This document shows positions 36,714-46,330 of a DNA stretch of 64,000 nucleotides, piece by piece. Numbering within the stretch: the stretch's first letter is position 1; every line of letters starts with the position of its first letter. Where the stretch lies: NCBI RefSeq assembly GCF_017874735.1, contig NZ_JAGGLV010000001.1, positions 1 through 64,000 on the forward strand, written 5' to 3'. This DNA is from Paenibacillus silagei. Its GTDB lineage: Bacteria; Bacillota; Bacilli; Paenibacillales; Paenibacillaceae. The position numbers and the translations under genes are program-made. The notes beneath the pieces are model-generated. The model saw nothing but the letters and a program-made list of their open reading frames with translations, ran no database searches and was not told the DNA's origin.

Positions 36714-39482
36714 GTGTCGAAACCAGTATACGGTAAAAATGCGGTTCAGTCGAGAAATGTTGAAAAGATATCCAGTTACACATGGGCGATAGCTATAGGG
36801 TTTATTGTTTTTTTGGTCTGGGCCCCGTTTCAAGTAGGATTATTTAATGGGCAGCAGATTGACTTTGAGAAGCCGATCTATCTGTCTTCACTCCTAAGCA
36901 GCCTCTTGTTGCTGGTGTGGATAGGTCTATACTTCACCAAGTTCAGACTGGAGGGACAGCGTGATGCGCTGGCTATGGCCTCGCTGCTGTTGCCTGCTAC
37001 CTACGCGTTGTCGCTTATTGGCGCTGCTTCGCATTATATGGCGATGAATCTGCTGTTTGTACAGAGCATGTATGTCGCAATATTCATTATAGCGTTATAT
37101 TTGCTCCAGCAAAAGCAACTAAATGTTGTCATTCAAAATGCTATTCTGGCGATTGCTTATTTCATCGTCGGTTTTGGTCTATTGAACTGGCTTGGCAGCT
37201 GGAAATTTGCCGGGGGGCTGATAGGCTGGTTCTCCAACACGGTACGTAATGGTAAATACTTGGATGCAGTCATGACGGACTCTAACGGGCTGCGTTTGAC
37301 CTCCATTTTCCAGTATGCCAATACTTATGCAGCTTTCCTCATGGCCTTCCTGTTCGTGGCGGTGTATGCCCTGGTTCGCTCCAAAAAGTGGTATGGCACG
37401 CTGACGCACAGCTTCATGCTGGTGCCAATCATTGTATCTCTGCTGCTGACCTTGTCCCGTGGGGGACTTGTCATGCTGCCTGTAGTGTTCATCCTTCTCC
37501 TGCTGTTCCTGAAGCCAGCGCAGCAAATTCTCTGGATTATTCATCTTGCGTTGTCTGGCCTGGCCGCTCTGCTGGTTACTAACCCGCTGACTACTCTTGG
37601 AACAGGGCTAAATACTACTTATTCCTCATCAGCAGCACTTAAGGCTTGGGCCTATCTGATTGGAGCCTCGGCAGTAGTTGCCGCACTAGGATGGGTGATT
37701 CAACGTTATGTTGCACCATGGCTGCACGGAAAGCTGGGCGGCTCAGAAACCCGCAAATTTACTGGACTATGGATCCCACTCGGCTCAGTCGTAGCTGTAG
37801 CTGTCGTTGCATTCCTGCTGATCGGTACCAGCGTCCGCAGTGTATTGCCGGATAACATCGAGACGCGGCTGGAGAACATTAACTTCAAACAGCACAGTGT
37901 ACTTGAACGGTTCACTTTCTACAAGGATGCCATGAAGGTAGTGAAGGATTATCCTATTCTCGGATCAGGCGGAGGCGGCTGGTCTGCCTTATATGAAGAG
38001 TACCAGAACAACCCTTATGTAAGCCGTCAGGTTCATAACTTCTTCCTGCAGTATTTAATCGAAGTCGGGATTGTAGGATTCATTGTGTTTATGGGCTTTA
38101 TCGGATATATTTTCTTCAAATACATCCGTTCCTATCTGAAGCGTGACAAGGATGAGTTCAATAACGGGTTCTTCTTCTACATTATTGCGCTGTCTATCCT
38201 TGTACACAGTCTGCTGGACTTTAATATGAGTTACGCATTCATGGGTATTCTGGTGTTCATTGGTTTGGCTGGTATGGGCGCTGTAATAGAAAACAAACGG
38301 CTCCGTCAGAGCTGGAATAACGCCGGCATTCGGATGGGATACATGGCTGTACTGACCATCGGGACGATATTCCTGTTGTTCCTGTCGATCAACTACATCG
38401 GGTCCAGCAATGCTGCGCTCAAGGGCAAAAACTTAGTCTCCGTGAGTACTTCCTATGAAGAGATCAAAACTCCTTTGGTCAAAGCATTAGATGCCCGTCC
38501 ATACCATCCTGAAGCAGCATTATACTTGTCCACTCTTGACATGCAGGTATTCAAGCAAACTCAAGATGAGCAATATCTGGCTGAAGCATCCAGTGTGTTG
38601 ACACGCGCTCTGAAAGATGAGCCTTACAACAAAAATTTATTAGCTCAATTGGCCAGCTATTACGACCTGAAGGGTCAGCCTGATATGGCACTGGCAGTGT
38701 ACAGTGACAATGCCTACAAATTCAACTGGGATATCACGTGGTATGAGTCATTGATTAACCGTGCTCAGACACTTGCTGCAGCAGCTAATGAGCAGAAGGA
38801 TGAGACCAAGAAACAGGAATATCTCACCGCTGGGCTGGATGCATATAAGCATGTGGTGGATGGCGTAGAGCATTTGAAAACCTTGCCGCCTGAGCAGTTG
38901 CAGGGACGTCCGTTCTCTGTTACACCTACGATGGCATTGAACGCTGGCAGACTCCAGTTACTAGCAGGCAACAATGAGGCTGCAGTCTCTGCCTTAAAAA
39001 TGGGCTTCAACGATCAGTACTCTGATGTCATTAATAGCGCAAGCCTCTGGGATACGAACTGGTATAGCTTGCTAATTACACGCGCATACGACCTGGCTCA
39101 ACAGGCGTACACTCAGAAGAATGATGCCGATAAGACACTGCATTTGGAGATTGGCCAGATAGCCTACAGACAAATAAGCTCAGATCTGCAAGCGAAAAAT
39201 ATTCCACCTGCTATTACGCTCAATGCTGGAAAAATTCAAGTAATGTCTGCACAAGAGCAGGCTCCAGCACTACAGACAGCCATATCTACCCTAAAGTCTG
39301 GATTGGGTGAGGATTACAGTGATCCAACTAACCGTGAGATTGCACGTTGGTACTTAGCAGCACTTGCAAAATCAGGAAGCGACCAAGATCAGGTGGTCTA
39401 CGGAAAACTGATTGCAGCAGATCCTGCAGAAGCTGATCGGGTGAATGAAATTGTTAGCACTAGCTTTAAGAACCTTCAATAA
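36714..39482 (+). CDS. O-antigen ligase-family (Wzy_C) membrane protein with TPR-like C-terminus
   Basis: The GTG at 36714 follows AAAGGAG at 9 nt; an upstream in-frame ATG at 36681 lacks a site. About 922 residues. Residues 1-540 hold about 12-13 transmembrane helices with the O-antigen-ligase core: LTLSRGG, then the large loop GSGGGGWSALY and VHNFFLQYLIEVG. Residues about 560-920 are helical TPR-like repeats (LLAQLASYYDLKGQPDMALAVY). This architecture matches the WsaB/WsfB oligosaccharyl:protein transferases of S-layer glycan clusters. It is divergent from wzm and likely moves the exported glycan to its acceptor. Confidence 0.88.
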   Translation: MSKPVYGKNAVQSRNVEKISSYTWAIAIGFIVFLVWAPFQVGLFNGQQIDFEKPIYLSSLLSSLLLLVWIGLYFTKFRLEGQRDALAMASLLLPATYALSLIGAASHYMAMNLLFVQSMYVAIFIIALYLLQQKQLNVVIQNAILAIAYFIVGFGLLNWLGSWKFAGGLIGWFSNTVRNGKYLDAVMTDSNGLRLTSIFQYANTYAAFLMAFLFVAVYALVRSKKWYGTLTHSFMLVPIIVSLLLTLSRGGLVMLPVVFILLLLFLKPAQQILWIIHLALSGLAALLVTNPLTTLGTGLNTTYSSSAALKAWAYLIGASAVVAALGWVIQRYVAPWLHGKLGGSETRKFTGLWIPLGSVVAVAVVAFLLIGTSVRSVLPDNIETRLENINFKQHSVLERFTFYKDAMKVVKDYPILGSGGGGWSALYEEYQNNPYVSRQVHNFFLQYLIEVGIVGFIVFMGFIGYIFFKYIRSYLKRDKDEFNNGFFFYIIALSILVHSLLDFNMSYAFMGILVFIGLAGMGAVIENKRLRQSWNNAGIRMGYMAVLTIGTIFLLFLSINYIGSSNAALKGKNLVSVSTSYEEIKTPLVKALDARPYHPEAALYLSTLDMQVFKQTQDEQYLAEASSVLTRALKDEPYNKNLLAQLASYYDLKGQPDMALAVYSDNAYKFNWDITWYESLINRAQTLAAAANEQKDETKKQEYLTAGLDAYKHVVDGVEHLKTLPPEQLQGRPFSVTPTMALNAGRLQLLAGNNEAAVSALKMGFNDQYSDVINSASLWDTNWYSLLITRAYDLAQQAYTQKNDADKTLHLEIGQIAYRQISSDLQAKNIPPAITLNAGKIQVMSAQEQAPALQTAISTLKSGLGEDYSDPTNREIARWYLAALAKSGSDQDQVVYGKLIAADPAEADRVNEIVSTSFKNLQ

Positions 39483-39490
39483 CAAAAAAA

Positions 39491-39526
39491 GCGAGCTACT
39501 GTCTGAGTACAGTAGTTCGCTTTTTT
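39491..39526. terminator. Bidirectional terminator
   Basis: GCGAGCTACTGT (39491-39502) and ACAGTAGTTCGC (39509-39520) form a 12-bp stem with one wobble, flanked by A7 and T6. It serves the ligase gene and galU. Confidence 0.9.
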
Positions 39527-39530
39527 AATA

Positions 39531-40418
39531 CTATTTGGTGAACAGCCGTTCTTCCTGCTCAATAACTTCCTTCAGATACTCCAGCAGCCCTTCCTTAAGC
39601 TCCTCATGCTGAAGTGCATAATGAATACTTGTCTGGATAAAACCCATCTTCTCGCCGACGTCATGCCGTCTGCCTTCGAAGTCATAAGCAATTATCCGCT
39701 CTACTTCACTTAAACGGGAAATCGCATCTGTAAGCTGAATCTCGCCGCCTACACCTACCTGCTGTTCGCCAAGCATATCGAAGATACGCGGAGTCAGGAT
39801 ATACCGTCCCAGAATCGCCAGGTTGGATGGAGCGTCCTCACGCTTAGGCTTTTCTACAAGCCGGTTGGCTTTATATACACGTTCCGCTAATTCAGATCCG
39901 TCCACTACCCCGTAACGGGAAACATCCTCCCAAGGTACAGGTTGAACGCCGACGATGGAGGATCTGTACTGTTCGTACACTTCAATCATCTGCTTAAGAC
40001 AAGGCTTGTTCGACTCCACGATGTCGTCTCCCAGCAGAACCGCAAAGGGCTCGTTACCGATGAACTTCCTGGCGCACCAGATGGCATGTCCGAGGCCGCG
40101 CGGTTCTTTTTGACGGATGTAGTGGATGTCGGCCATCTCGGAGGATTTGCGCACCGATTCCAACAGCTCCCACTTCTGCTTTTCTGCCAGATTGAATTCC
40201 AGTTCGAATGAATTATCGAAATGGTCTTCGATTGCGCGCTTGCCTTTACCCGTCACAATAATAATATCTTCAATCCCGGAAGCAACAGCTTCTTCAACAA
40301 TATATTGAATCGTTGGTTTGTCTACGATAGGCAGCATTTCCTTGGGCATCGCTTTGGTCGCGGGCAGGAAGCGGGTTCCCAGACCGGCAGCGGGAATAAT
40401 CGCTTTACGGATCTTCAT
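39531..40418 (-). CDS. galU: UTP-glucose-1-phosphate uridylyltransferase
   Basis: Makes UDP-glucose for glycans and glycolipids. 295 residues: [86 protein letters not shown], 7 nt from the ATG. Converges on the ligase gene and is the natural donor-supply gene for the WbaP-type initiator. Confidence 0.97.
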   Translation of the reverse strand: MKIRKAIIPAAGLGTRFLPATKAMPKEMLPIVDKPTIQYIVEEAVASGIEDIIIVTGKGKRAIEDHFDNSFELEFNLAEKQKWELLESVRKSSEMADIHYIRQKEPRGLGHAIWCARKFIGNEPFAVLLGDDIVESNKPCLKQMIEVYEQYRSSIVGVQPVPWEDVSRYGVVDGSELAERVYKANRLVEKPKREDAPSNLAILGRYILTPRIFDMLGEQQVGVGGEIQLTDAISRLSEVERIIAYDFEGRRHDVGEKMGFIQTSIHYALQHEELKEGLLEYLKEVIEQEERLFTK

Positions 40419-40454
40419 CTCATGGCTCCTTTAACAGATATACTCATAATCTCA

Positions 40455-40463
40455 ATTATAACA
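40455..40463 (-). promoter_or_regulatory. Extended -10 promoter of galU
   Basis: On the minus strand TGTTATAAT, about 37 nt before the start; no clear -35. The same TGTTATAAT is used upstream of the GT2 at 18 kb. Confidence 0.5.
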
Positions 40464-40537
40464 GTTCCTGCTGATTTTGGGCAGTATACTGAGGCAGGGA
40501 CAAACAGGGACGAAGATGTCTGGGTGAACGCCCGGCG

Positions 40538-40566
40538 TTGACGTTCCCAATAGATGTTGATATAAC
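40538..40566 (+). promoter_or_regulatory. Sigma-A promoter of two-CPxC hypothetical gene
   Basis: TTGACG (40538-40543), exactly 17 nt, TATAAC (40561-40566), 39 nt before the ATG, with a GAGGAGGG ribosome site between. Confidence 0.7.
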
Positions 40567-40605
40567 AGCACTATACAGCACTTCCATTCGAAGAGGAGGG
40601 TATCC

Positions 40606-41439
40606 ATGTTAGACTTATCCAGTCCGGTATGGCAACAGCTTCACGGCCCTTTCGGCCCGGCTGAAGCGGTCCCCGGGTTACTGCAGCAGTTGCAGAAGGA
40701 GTATAGCACCGAGGTTAAAGATGAGCTGTACTGGGAGCACCTGTTCCATCAGGACACGATCTACAGCTGCACCTTTGCCGCAGTGCCTTATTTGTCGCAG
40801 CTTGCCAGGCAGTCGGATGACCCCGAAGTAAAACTGGATATTTACGTGAACTGCGGGATCTTCCTGACGAATCAGCTGACAGTGAACAGCGAAAATCTTC
40901 CTTCTGAGTTTGTTCACCAGAACCCGCCGCTTGCTGAGGAGCTTGTCCAAGAGATTTATACGGCCTACCTCACTGCTATTGAATACCTGGGCAACCTGTC
41001 GGAAGAGATCTTCCGCTATGCGGAATCGACGCAAAAGGATGACCAGGAGAAGCGATACATCCTCGCTGCGGATGCTGCTTACCGGGGAGATCGGGCAGTA
41101 GCGGGTATATTGTTGACCTATTCGGAAGGCGATGAATACATGGTCGGATGCCCGAGCTGTTATGAGGAAATGTATATCTGGCCGGATGAGAACAGCCCCG
41201 GGATGACCGCCTATTCTGACGACCCGGTATTCAGCGGCAAGGAGAATGGTCAAGCCGTTACGCCTTCCGCGCTTGGCAGCGTCAGTTCGGAAGACAGCCC
41301 GTTAGCACGCCTATGGCAAGCAGCTGATGCCGTCAAGAACGGTCAGCTGATGGAGCAATTGCCTTATCTCACCGGAAAGGTGAACTGCCCGGCCTGTGGT
41401 GAAGCTCTGGACATCTGGCCGGAGCTGTTGCCGTTGTAA
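40606..41439 (+). CDS. Hypothetical protein with helical-repeat body and two CPxC-IWP motifs
   Basis: 277 residues, not recognised as a named family. The N-terminal YWEHLFHQDTIYSCTFAAVPYLSQLA resembles HEAT-like helical proteins with a WxxLxHQGTxYxATxxAVP motif, known to me from other Gram-positives without function. Two cysteine pairs are striking: CPSC (182, 185) followed by YIWP, and CPAC (261, 264) followed by DIWP at the very C-terminus. Together they could make one split four-Cys zinc site. It has its own promoter and stands alone. Cytoplasmic (no signal or helices). Confidence 0.75.
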   Translation: MLDLSSPVWQQLHGPFGPAEAVPGLLQQLQKEYSTEVKDELYWEHLFHQDTIYSCTFAAVPYLSQLARQSDDPEVKLDIYVNCGIFLTNQLTVNSENLPSEFVHQNPPLAEELVQEIYTAYLTAIEYLGNLSEEIFRYAESTQKDDQEKRYILAADAAYRGDRAVAGILLTYSEGDEYMVGCPSCYEEMYIWPDENSPGMTAYSDDPVFSGKENGQAVTPSALGSVSSEDSPLARLWQAADAVKNGQLMEQLPYLTGKVNCPACGEALDIWPELLPL

Positions 41440-41487
41440 GGGAGCACGGGTGGATAAAAGACTTGGCGGGATAGTTAGGGATACAAA

Positions 41488-41549
41488 AACAGACCCGGCA
41501 GAATCGGGAGCCATCTGATTGGATGGCCTCGGTTTCTGCCGGGCCTGTT
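41488..41549 (-). terminator. Long hairpin, terminator of U32 gene
   Basis: 28-nt arms at 41488-41515 and 41522-41549 match in about 23 positions and are separated by only 6 nt. On the minus strand GTTTTTGT follows. The stem is far longer than usual. It may also stop the converging hypothetical gene, though there is no T-run on that side. Confidence 0.65.
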
Positions 41550-41624
41550 ATTATGGCCTTAGCTGATTGAGTGCGTGAAACGTGCGAAAACAAGTCCACC
41601 CTTGGGGGGATGGGTCTAATTCAT

Positions 41625-44177
41625 TTACTTCGCATTCACCAGTTGTCCGCGCGTAACGCCAAGCTGGTTAGTGGCCTTCAGGCTCTTCCAAACCTGAGTG
41701 CCGGAGATTTCGCCACGCAGTGCGCGGCTGTAGAGGCTGATGACCTCTGCTACCTGCTCAGGTGTCTCCTCCAGGAACTCTACGCGGTAAGAAGCGACGC
41801 CTAGATCACGGAAGTGATTCAGGTATTCTGCACCGGACTGCTCCACGGCGTTATAGACGGTGTTGCGGCAGCCTTCGTCCACACGGACGGGATGGGACAT
41901 GCCGATACGGTCCTGCAAGGATGCACGCTGCTCCTCGCAAGGGCGGCCACAGTTCGTGTAATCTGTGCCTTCACTCATGAAGGTGCAGTAGGCACAGTGT
42001 TCTGTATGGAACATCGGCAGATGCTGGTGGATGACGACCTCCATGCGGGAGGTGTCGCTGTGCCCCAGCAGATCAACCATCTGCTGAATATTAAGGTCAT
42101 ACGACGGTGTCACCATGTCACAACCTGCGTCCAGGAACAGATCCACGGCTCTGTGATTGGCGATATTCAGCGAGAAATCGCCAATCAGCCGGGGATGCGC
42201 AGCCTCCGGGTGCTCCATCCGGTGGCGCAGGTAATAATACAACGCACCGGTGTTGCGGACCAACACAGCATCCGGCTTAAGCCGCAGGATGTTGGCATGG
42301 TAGCCGTTCTCGTTCGGCATATGGATGCGCGGGGTGGCCAGCGCAATGCTGGCCCCAGCAGCCCGCACAGCGTCTACTGCCGCCGGGAACTGCTTGATGA
42401 ACTCGAAATCGGCGTATATATTCGTTACGCCGGCTTCGAGCGCAGCCTGTACCTGCGGCAGGCTGCGGCACAGCGCGGTGAGCTCCGCTTCACCGCTGCC
42501 CGCCCCCGCGCCATCTCCTGAGGCGATGGCGCCAGTTGCGGCGCCCCTGCGGGTAGCGCCGCCATAAACCTCTACCTCCCGTTTCACATACACGGGAGGC
42601 TTAGGGCGCTCGCCTGCAAGCAGCTCCACCGCCTGGCGGCGGATGCTGTTCAGCTCGCGCATGGGCACGATCACGTCGCCTTGCAGATGCGACTCCAGCG
42701 CTTCAAGCTGGAACAGGGTCCCGCCCAGGCGGCCGAATTGTTCTTCCAGCAGCGCGGTATCCATCGGACGCTTCTGCGCTGTCTCCAGCGCGAGCTCCGA
42801 ATCCACACGGACAGTGACGTTCTTCTGAACGTCCGTCCACCAGGTCGTCAGCTTCTCGCCTACGCAGCCTTGTACTCTCACATGAACTGGGAATACCCGG
42901 TACGGCTTCTCAGTCTCGTAGGACTGGCGCAGCGCCTTGTCGAGTGCCGGGTCGTTCGTCTTCCAGATGCGGTCCCCCACATGCAGACGGCGCAGATCTA
43001 CGTCACTGCGGCCCGGAACAATATCAATGATCCAGCCCTCACCGGCTTCGCCTTCCAGCTTGACGCCCTTGCGGCGCAGATCGTAGACGCGGCCGCCTTC
43101 TTCCTTCTTCGTCGGATCTCCGGCGTCGAACACAATGCCGTCTCCGCGTTTAAGCGGAGCATGAATGCGGCAGACCACGCCATCGCGCAGAATCTGCTCC
43201 ACGGTGCCCAGGTACACTCCCCGGCTCTTGGGGAAGGTGCCATCGACTAATTTCTTATTATTGGTGCCTTCAAGGAAACCGTTCGTGAACCCGCGCGAGA
43301 AGCTCTGCTGCAGCTCACGCATATCCTCCTTCGAGGTAGGAGTCCAGTTACCTTCAAAATACTTATCGATCGCCTTACGGTACTTACTGACCACATTAGC
43401 GACATACTCCGGGGTTTTGAGCCGGCCTTCGATTTTGAACGAAGTCACTCCGGCTTCAATCAGCTCCGGCATCAGGTCGATGGCAGCAAGATCCTTCGGA
43501 GACAGCAGGTAAGTCACATCGCCCATCGGCTTCACTTCACCGTCAATCATCAGATCATACGGCAGACGGCAGGCCTGGGCGCATTCCCCGCGGTTCGCTG
43601 AACGTCCGCCCCACATTTCGGAAGTCAGACACTGGCCCGAATAAGATACGCATAGCGCACCATGCACGAACACTTCCATAGGCAGGCGGGCTTGATCGCC
43701 AATCGTACGGATCTGCTTGAGATTATTTTCACGCCCGAGTACGACGCGTTCCAGCCCCCACGGCTTCGTGAATTCCACCGCTTCCGGCGAGGTAATCGTC
43801 ATCTGTGTAGAACCGTGAATCGGGAAGTCCGGAGAGATCTCACGGATCATCTTCACCAGCCCCAAGTCTTGCACGATTACAGCATCTACACCAGCGTCCA
43901 CACAGGCATCAATCAGTCCCTTGGCATCCGGCAGCTCATTCTCGAACACCAGTATATTAAAGGTCAGGAACCCCTTCACGCCATAGCTGTGCAGAAACGC
44001 CATAATCTCCGGCAGCTCGTCCATCCGGAAGTTGTTCGCTCTGGCCCGTGCATTAAATTTCTCTACGCCAAAAAAGACAGCATCCGCCCCGTTCGCCACC
44101 GCTGCACGCATGCAGTCCCAATCTCCCGCCGGAGCCAGCAGCTCTACGTCTTCTCTGCGTATTCCTTGCTCTTTCAT
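41625..44177 (-). CDS. U32 family peptidase / RNA hydroxylase-type protein with DUF3656
   Basis: 850 residues. The N-terminal U32 domain has ELLAPAGDWDCMRAAVANGADAVFFG, VHGALCVSYSGQCLTS and the cysteine cluster NRGECAQACRLPYD that in the RlhA/TrhP families ligates an iron-sulfur cluster. A DUF3656-like central part (about 400-550) follows, then an Ala/Gly-rich linker (about 550-575) and a second TIM-barrel-like U32 half with CAYCTFMSEGTDYTNCGRPCE. Better-studied members hydroxylate rRNA or tRNA from prephenate rather than cleave collagen. RBS GGGAGG. Monocistronic. Confidence 0.88.
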   Translation of the reverse strand: MKEQGIRREDVELLAPAGDWDCMRAAVANGADAVFFGVEKFNARARANNFRMDELPEIMAFLHSYGVKGFLTFNILVFENELPDAKGLIDACVDAGVDAVIVQDLGLVKMIREISPDFPIHGSTQMTITSPEAVEFTKPWGLERVVLGRENNLKQIRTIGDQARLPMEVFVHGALCVSYSGQCLTSEMWGGRSANRGECAQACRLPYDLMIDGEVKPMGDVTYLLSPKDLAAIDLMPELIEAGVTSFKIEGRLKTPEYVANVVSKYRKAIDKYFEGNWTPTSKEDMRELQQSFSRGFTNGFLEGTNNKKLVDGTFPKSRGVYLGTVEQILRDGVVCRIHAPLKRGDGIVFDAGDPTKKEEGGRVYDLRRKGVKLEGEAGEGWIIDIVPGRSDVDLRRLHVGDRIWKTNDPALDKALRQSYETEKPYRVFPVHVRVQGCVGEKLTTWWTDVQKNVTVRVDSELALETAQKRPMDTALLEEQFGRLGGTLFQLEALESHLQGDVIVPMRELNSIRRQAVELLAGERPKPPVYVKREVEVYGGATRRGAATGAIASGDGAGAGSGEAELTALCRSLPQVQAALEAGVTNIYADFEFIKQFPAAVDAVRAAGASIALATPRIHMPNENGYHANILRLKPDAVLVRNTGALYYYLRHRMEHPEAAHPRLIGDFSLNIANHRAVDLFLDAGCDMVTPSYDLNIQQMVDLLGHSDTSRMEVVIHQHLPMFHTEHCAYCTFMSEGTDYTNCGRPCEEQRASLQDRIGMSHPVRVDEGCRNTVYNAVEQSGAEYLNHFRDLGVASYRVEFLEETPEQVAEVISLYSRALRGEISGTQVWKSLKATNQLGVTRGQLVNAK

Positions 44178-44307
44178 TTATATCCTCCCAAACCGCCTGA
44201 TCGGCGGGTCATTTACAGCTTTTTAACTTATTAATTGTATCAAATATCACAGTTCCGCGCCATCTAAATGGCAAGAATTATATGAATACTTCCATCGTTA
44301 GCACCAT

Positions 44308-44353
44308 ACAAAAAAAGAATGCCTCCTGCCAAAAACGGCAATTCAGGCATTCT
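44308..44353 (-). terminator. Terminator of htrA-stalk operon
   Basis: AGAATGCCT pairs with AGGCATTCT (9 bp), with an inner TGCC/GGCA stem, and a T-run on the minus strand. Confidence 0.9.
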
Positions 44354-44365
44354 TCGTACCTTCTT

Positions 44366-46330
44366 CTACTCCCCCACCCACCCAAACGACCCCAGCACCC
44401 GCTCCAGCACTGCCAGTTGGCTCGCCGTAGCATTGGCGGCGTTCAGCGTGACAGTGAGCGTATAGACCACCTCATTGCGGCTGAACACAATGATCTTCGT
44501 GCTCGCCGGGATGCTGTTCTTAGTCTGCTCTACTGTGAGTATGGTGGCTGGCATACCGGCAAAGGTGGTTTCTGTGACGCTTTTTACCTGCGGGCCCTTG
44601 GGATCTTGCTTGGTGTTCTGGTAATAGCTCTGCAACTGGCTGACGGCATATTCCGGCGTGACCTCGGGGCTGGCGTAGAGCTGGAACCGGCCGCCTGTGA
44701 AGCGGTATTCCACGCTCTGGCTCTCAAACAGATCCTGAACCGGGCTCCACAGCCGCGGAATATCGAGCTTGTAGCCGTAGGTTTTGGAGATCTTAGTGAC
44801 CGACTTCTGACTGAGCTGGGTATAATCCTCGGACGCCAGGCGTCCGAAGTTACTTTTCGTCTGGGCAAAATCAATATCGATCGAGTTCAGTACCTCTGTA
44901 AAGCGCGCCTGGTCACCACTCTGCCCCGGCCCGGAAGCCGCAACATATTCAAAATAATAACGGTACCCGTTCTTCAGCAGCAAAATCTGATATTCCGTAC
45001 TCCACCCGCTGCCCGGGTTAAGCCCGATCTCGTTAATCAGCACCGGTTCACCGGAGACCTTGCCCGCTACGCTGTCCTTCAGGGTGTAGGCCTCAGCCAC
45101 ATAGGTGTCACGGAGCTGTGACTGCATTTCCTGGTTCCAGCTTGCCAGCGTAGAGTCCGCAGGGGCGGAGCTTACTTTTACACGCAGATAACTCCCCTGT
45201 TTGCCCGCATAGTAAAGCTGCTGGTCATCCGCACTCCAGTCGGCAGGGACCTTAAGCGCAATCCCGTAGTCATCGTTGTAGCCTTCGCGCAGCCCGTTGC
45301 GGATCGTGGAGAGATCGCGAATGCTCCGGTCGGATGCGTCAAAAGAGGGCTGAAAAGAATTCAGCAACGCCGCATATTTGCCCAGATCCTTATAATTGGC
45401 TGCATTGTCATCTGTCAGATAGATCTCATATAGCCTGCCTCCGGCATAATATTGCCTGCCCTCCCAGAGCGCGCCGCTCGAATCCTTGCTCACGGTCCGG
45501 GCGTAAGGAACCTTGGCCTTAGACACAGCCTCCCGGTCCAGCACAATCTCCCCTCCCTCCTCCGAGGAGCGGACCAGATTCTCCAGCAGCCCTTCGGCAT
45601 CAAGCGGAACGGCAAGCGGCGAAGCGTGCACCTCCAGATAGTACCCATTCTCTGCACTCGTAAAAGTCGCTACGCTCTCATTCCCTCCGCTGTCGCCTAC
45701 CACAAGCCCTGGAGGATAGTTCATGCTCCACTCCAGATAACTGTTGCCGATCCGGGTTTTGCCTGCGTCACTGTCAATCCCGCTCTGTGCTTCAACGCCT
45801 ACTGCTGCTACCGGAGGAGTTAGCGTAACTAGTACCCCTCCGCCCTCCGCCGGATTTATCCGTGCACCAAGCACTCCAGCTACGAATCTCAGCGGCACCA
45901 TCAGCACACCGGATACCATACGCGGCGGCGCGGCGAGCTTGATTTTGACACCATCCTTCCAGGCAGTCATGCTGCCTATCGTCATCGCACCGGTATGCGG
46001 CCCGTACATAACCTTCACCACATCATCGCCTTGCAGGGAGACTGTGCTGCCGAAGGCTTTTTTGAAAATACCCAGCGGGACCAGCAGCGTTCCATTCTCA
46101 GCAAAAGGCTTCGGAATCGTGACCGGCTTCCCGTTAACCGTTGCAGAAGTACTGCCGGCTTTAAGACTAAGCTGTAGCATAGCCCCCTCCGCCGCCTGGA
46201 CTTTTCCCACAGGGAATAGGCTGAGCAGCAATAATAGCACTACAACGACAGTTACTCCGCGCCGTAGTTGTCCCGCCCTGCTGCCTGGCCCGGCTGTACC
46301 TGCCGCCTCCTCACTCTGTCGTCTGATCAT
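44366..46330 (-). CDS. Secreted stalk-domain (Cu-amine-oxidase-N-like) protein, HtrA partner
   Basis: Start ATG 46330, 9 nt after a GGAGG site and inside the htrA 3' end (20-bp overlap), so translation is coupled. About 654 residues with a signal peptide (hydrophobic 22-38, cleaved near KVQAAEG). Residues about 40-180 form a stalk domain (TVNGKPVTIPKPFAENGTLLVPL, RMVSGVLMVPLRFVAGVLGA). Three related modules of ~150 residues follow, each with a YxLxIP/VPxxW-like opening (YLEWSMNYP, YGIALKVPADW, YGYKLDIPRLW), of PsbP/PpiC-like or unknown fold. Function unknown; perhaps substrate handling for HtrA at the cell surface. Confidence 0.75.
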   Translation of the reverse strand: MIRRQSEEAAGTAGPGSRAGQLRRGVTVVVVLLLLLSLFPVGKVQAAEGAMLQLSLKAGSTSATVNGKPVTIPKPFAENGTLLVPLGIFKKAFGSTVSLQGDDVVKVMYGPHTGAMTIGSMTAWKDGVKIKLAAPPRMVSGVLMVPLRFVAGVLGARINPAEGGGVLVTLTPPVAAVGVEAQSGIDSDAGKTRIGNSYLEWSMNYPPGLVVGDSGGNESVATFTSAENGYYLEVHASPLAVPLDAEGLLENLVRSSEEGGEIVLDREAVSKAKVPYARTVSKDSSGALWEGRQYYAGGRLYEIYLTDDNAANYKDLGKYAALLNSFQPSFDASDRSIRDLSTIRNGLREGYNDDYGIALKVPADWSADDQQLYYAGKQGSYLRVKVSSAPADSTLASWNQEMQSQLRDTYVAEAYTLKDSVAGKVSGEPVLINEIGLNPGSGWSTEYQILLLKNGYRYYFEYVAASGPGQSGDQARFTEVLNSIDIDFAQTKSNFGRLASEDYTQLSQKSVTKISKTYGYKLDIPRLWSPVQDLFESQSVEYRFTGGRFQLYASPEVTPEYAVSQLQSYYQNTKQDPKGPQVKSVTETTFAGMPATILTVEQTKNSIPASTKIIVFSRNEVVYTLTVTLNAANATASQLAVLERVLGSFGWVGE

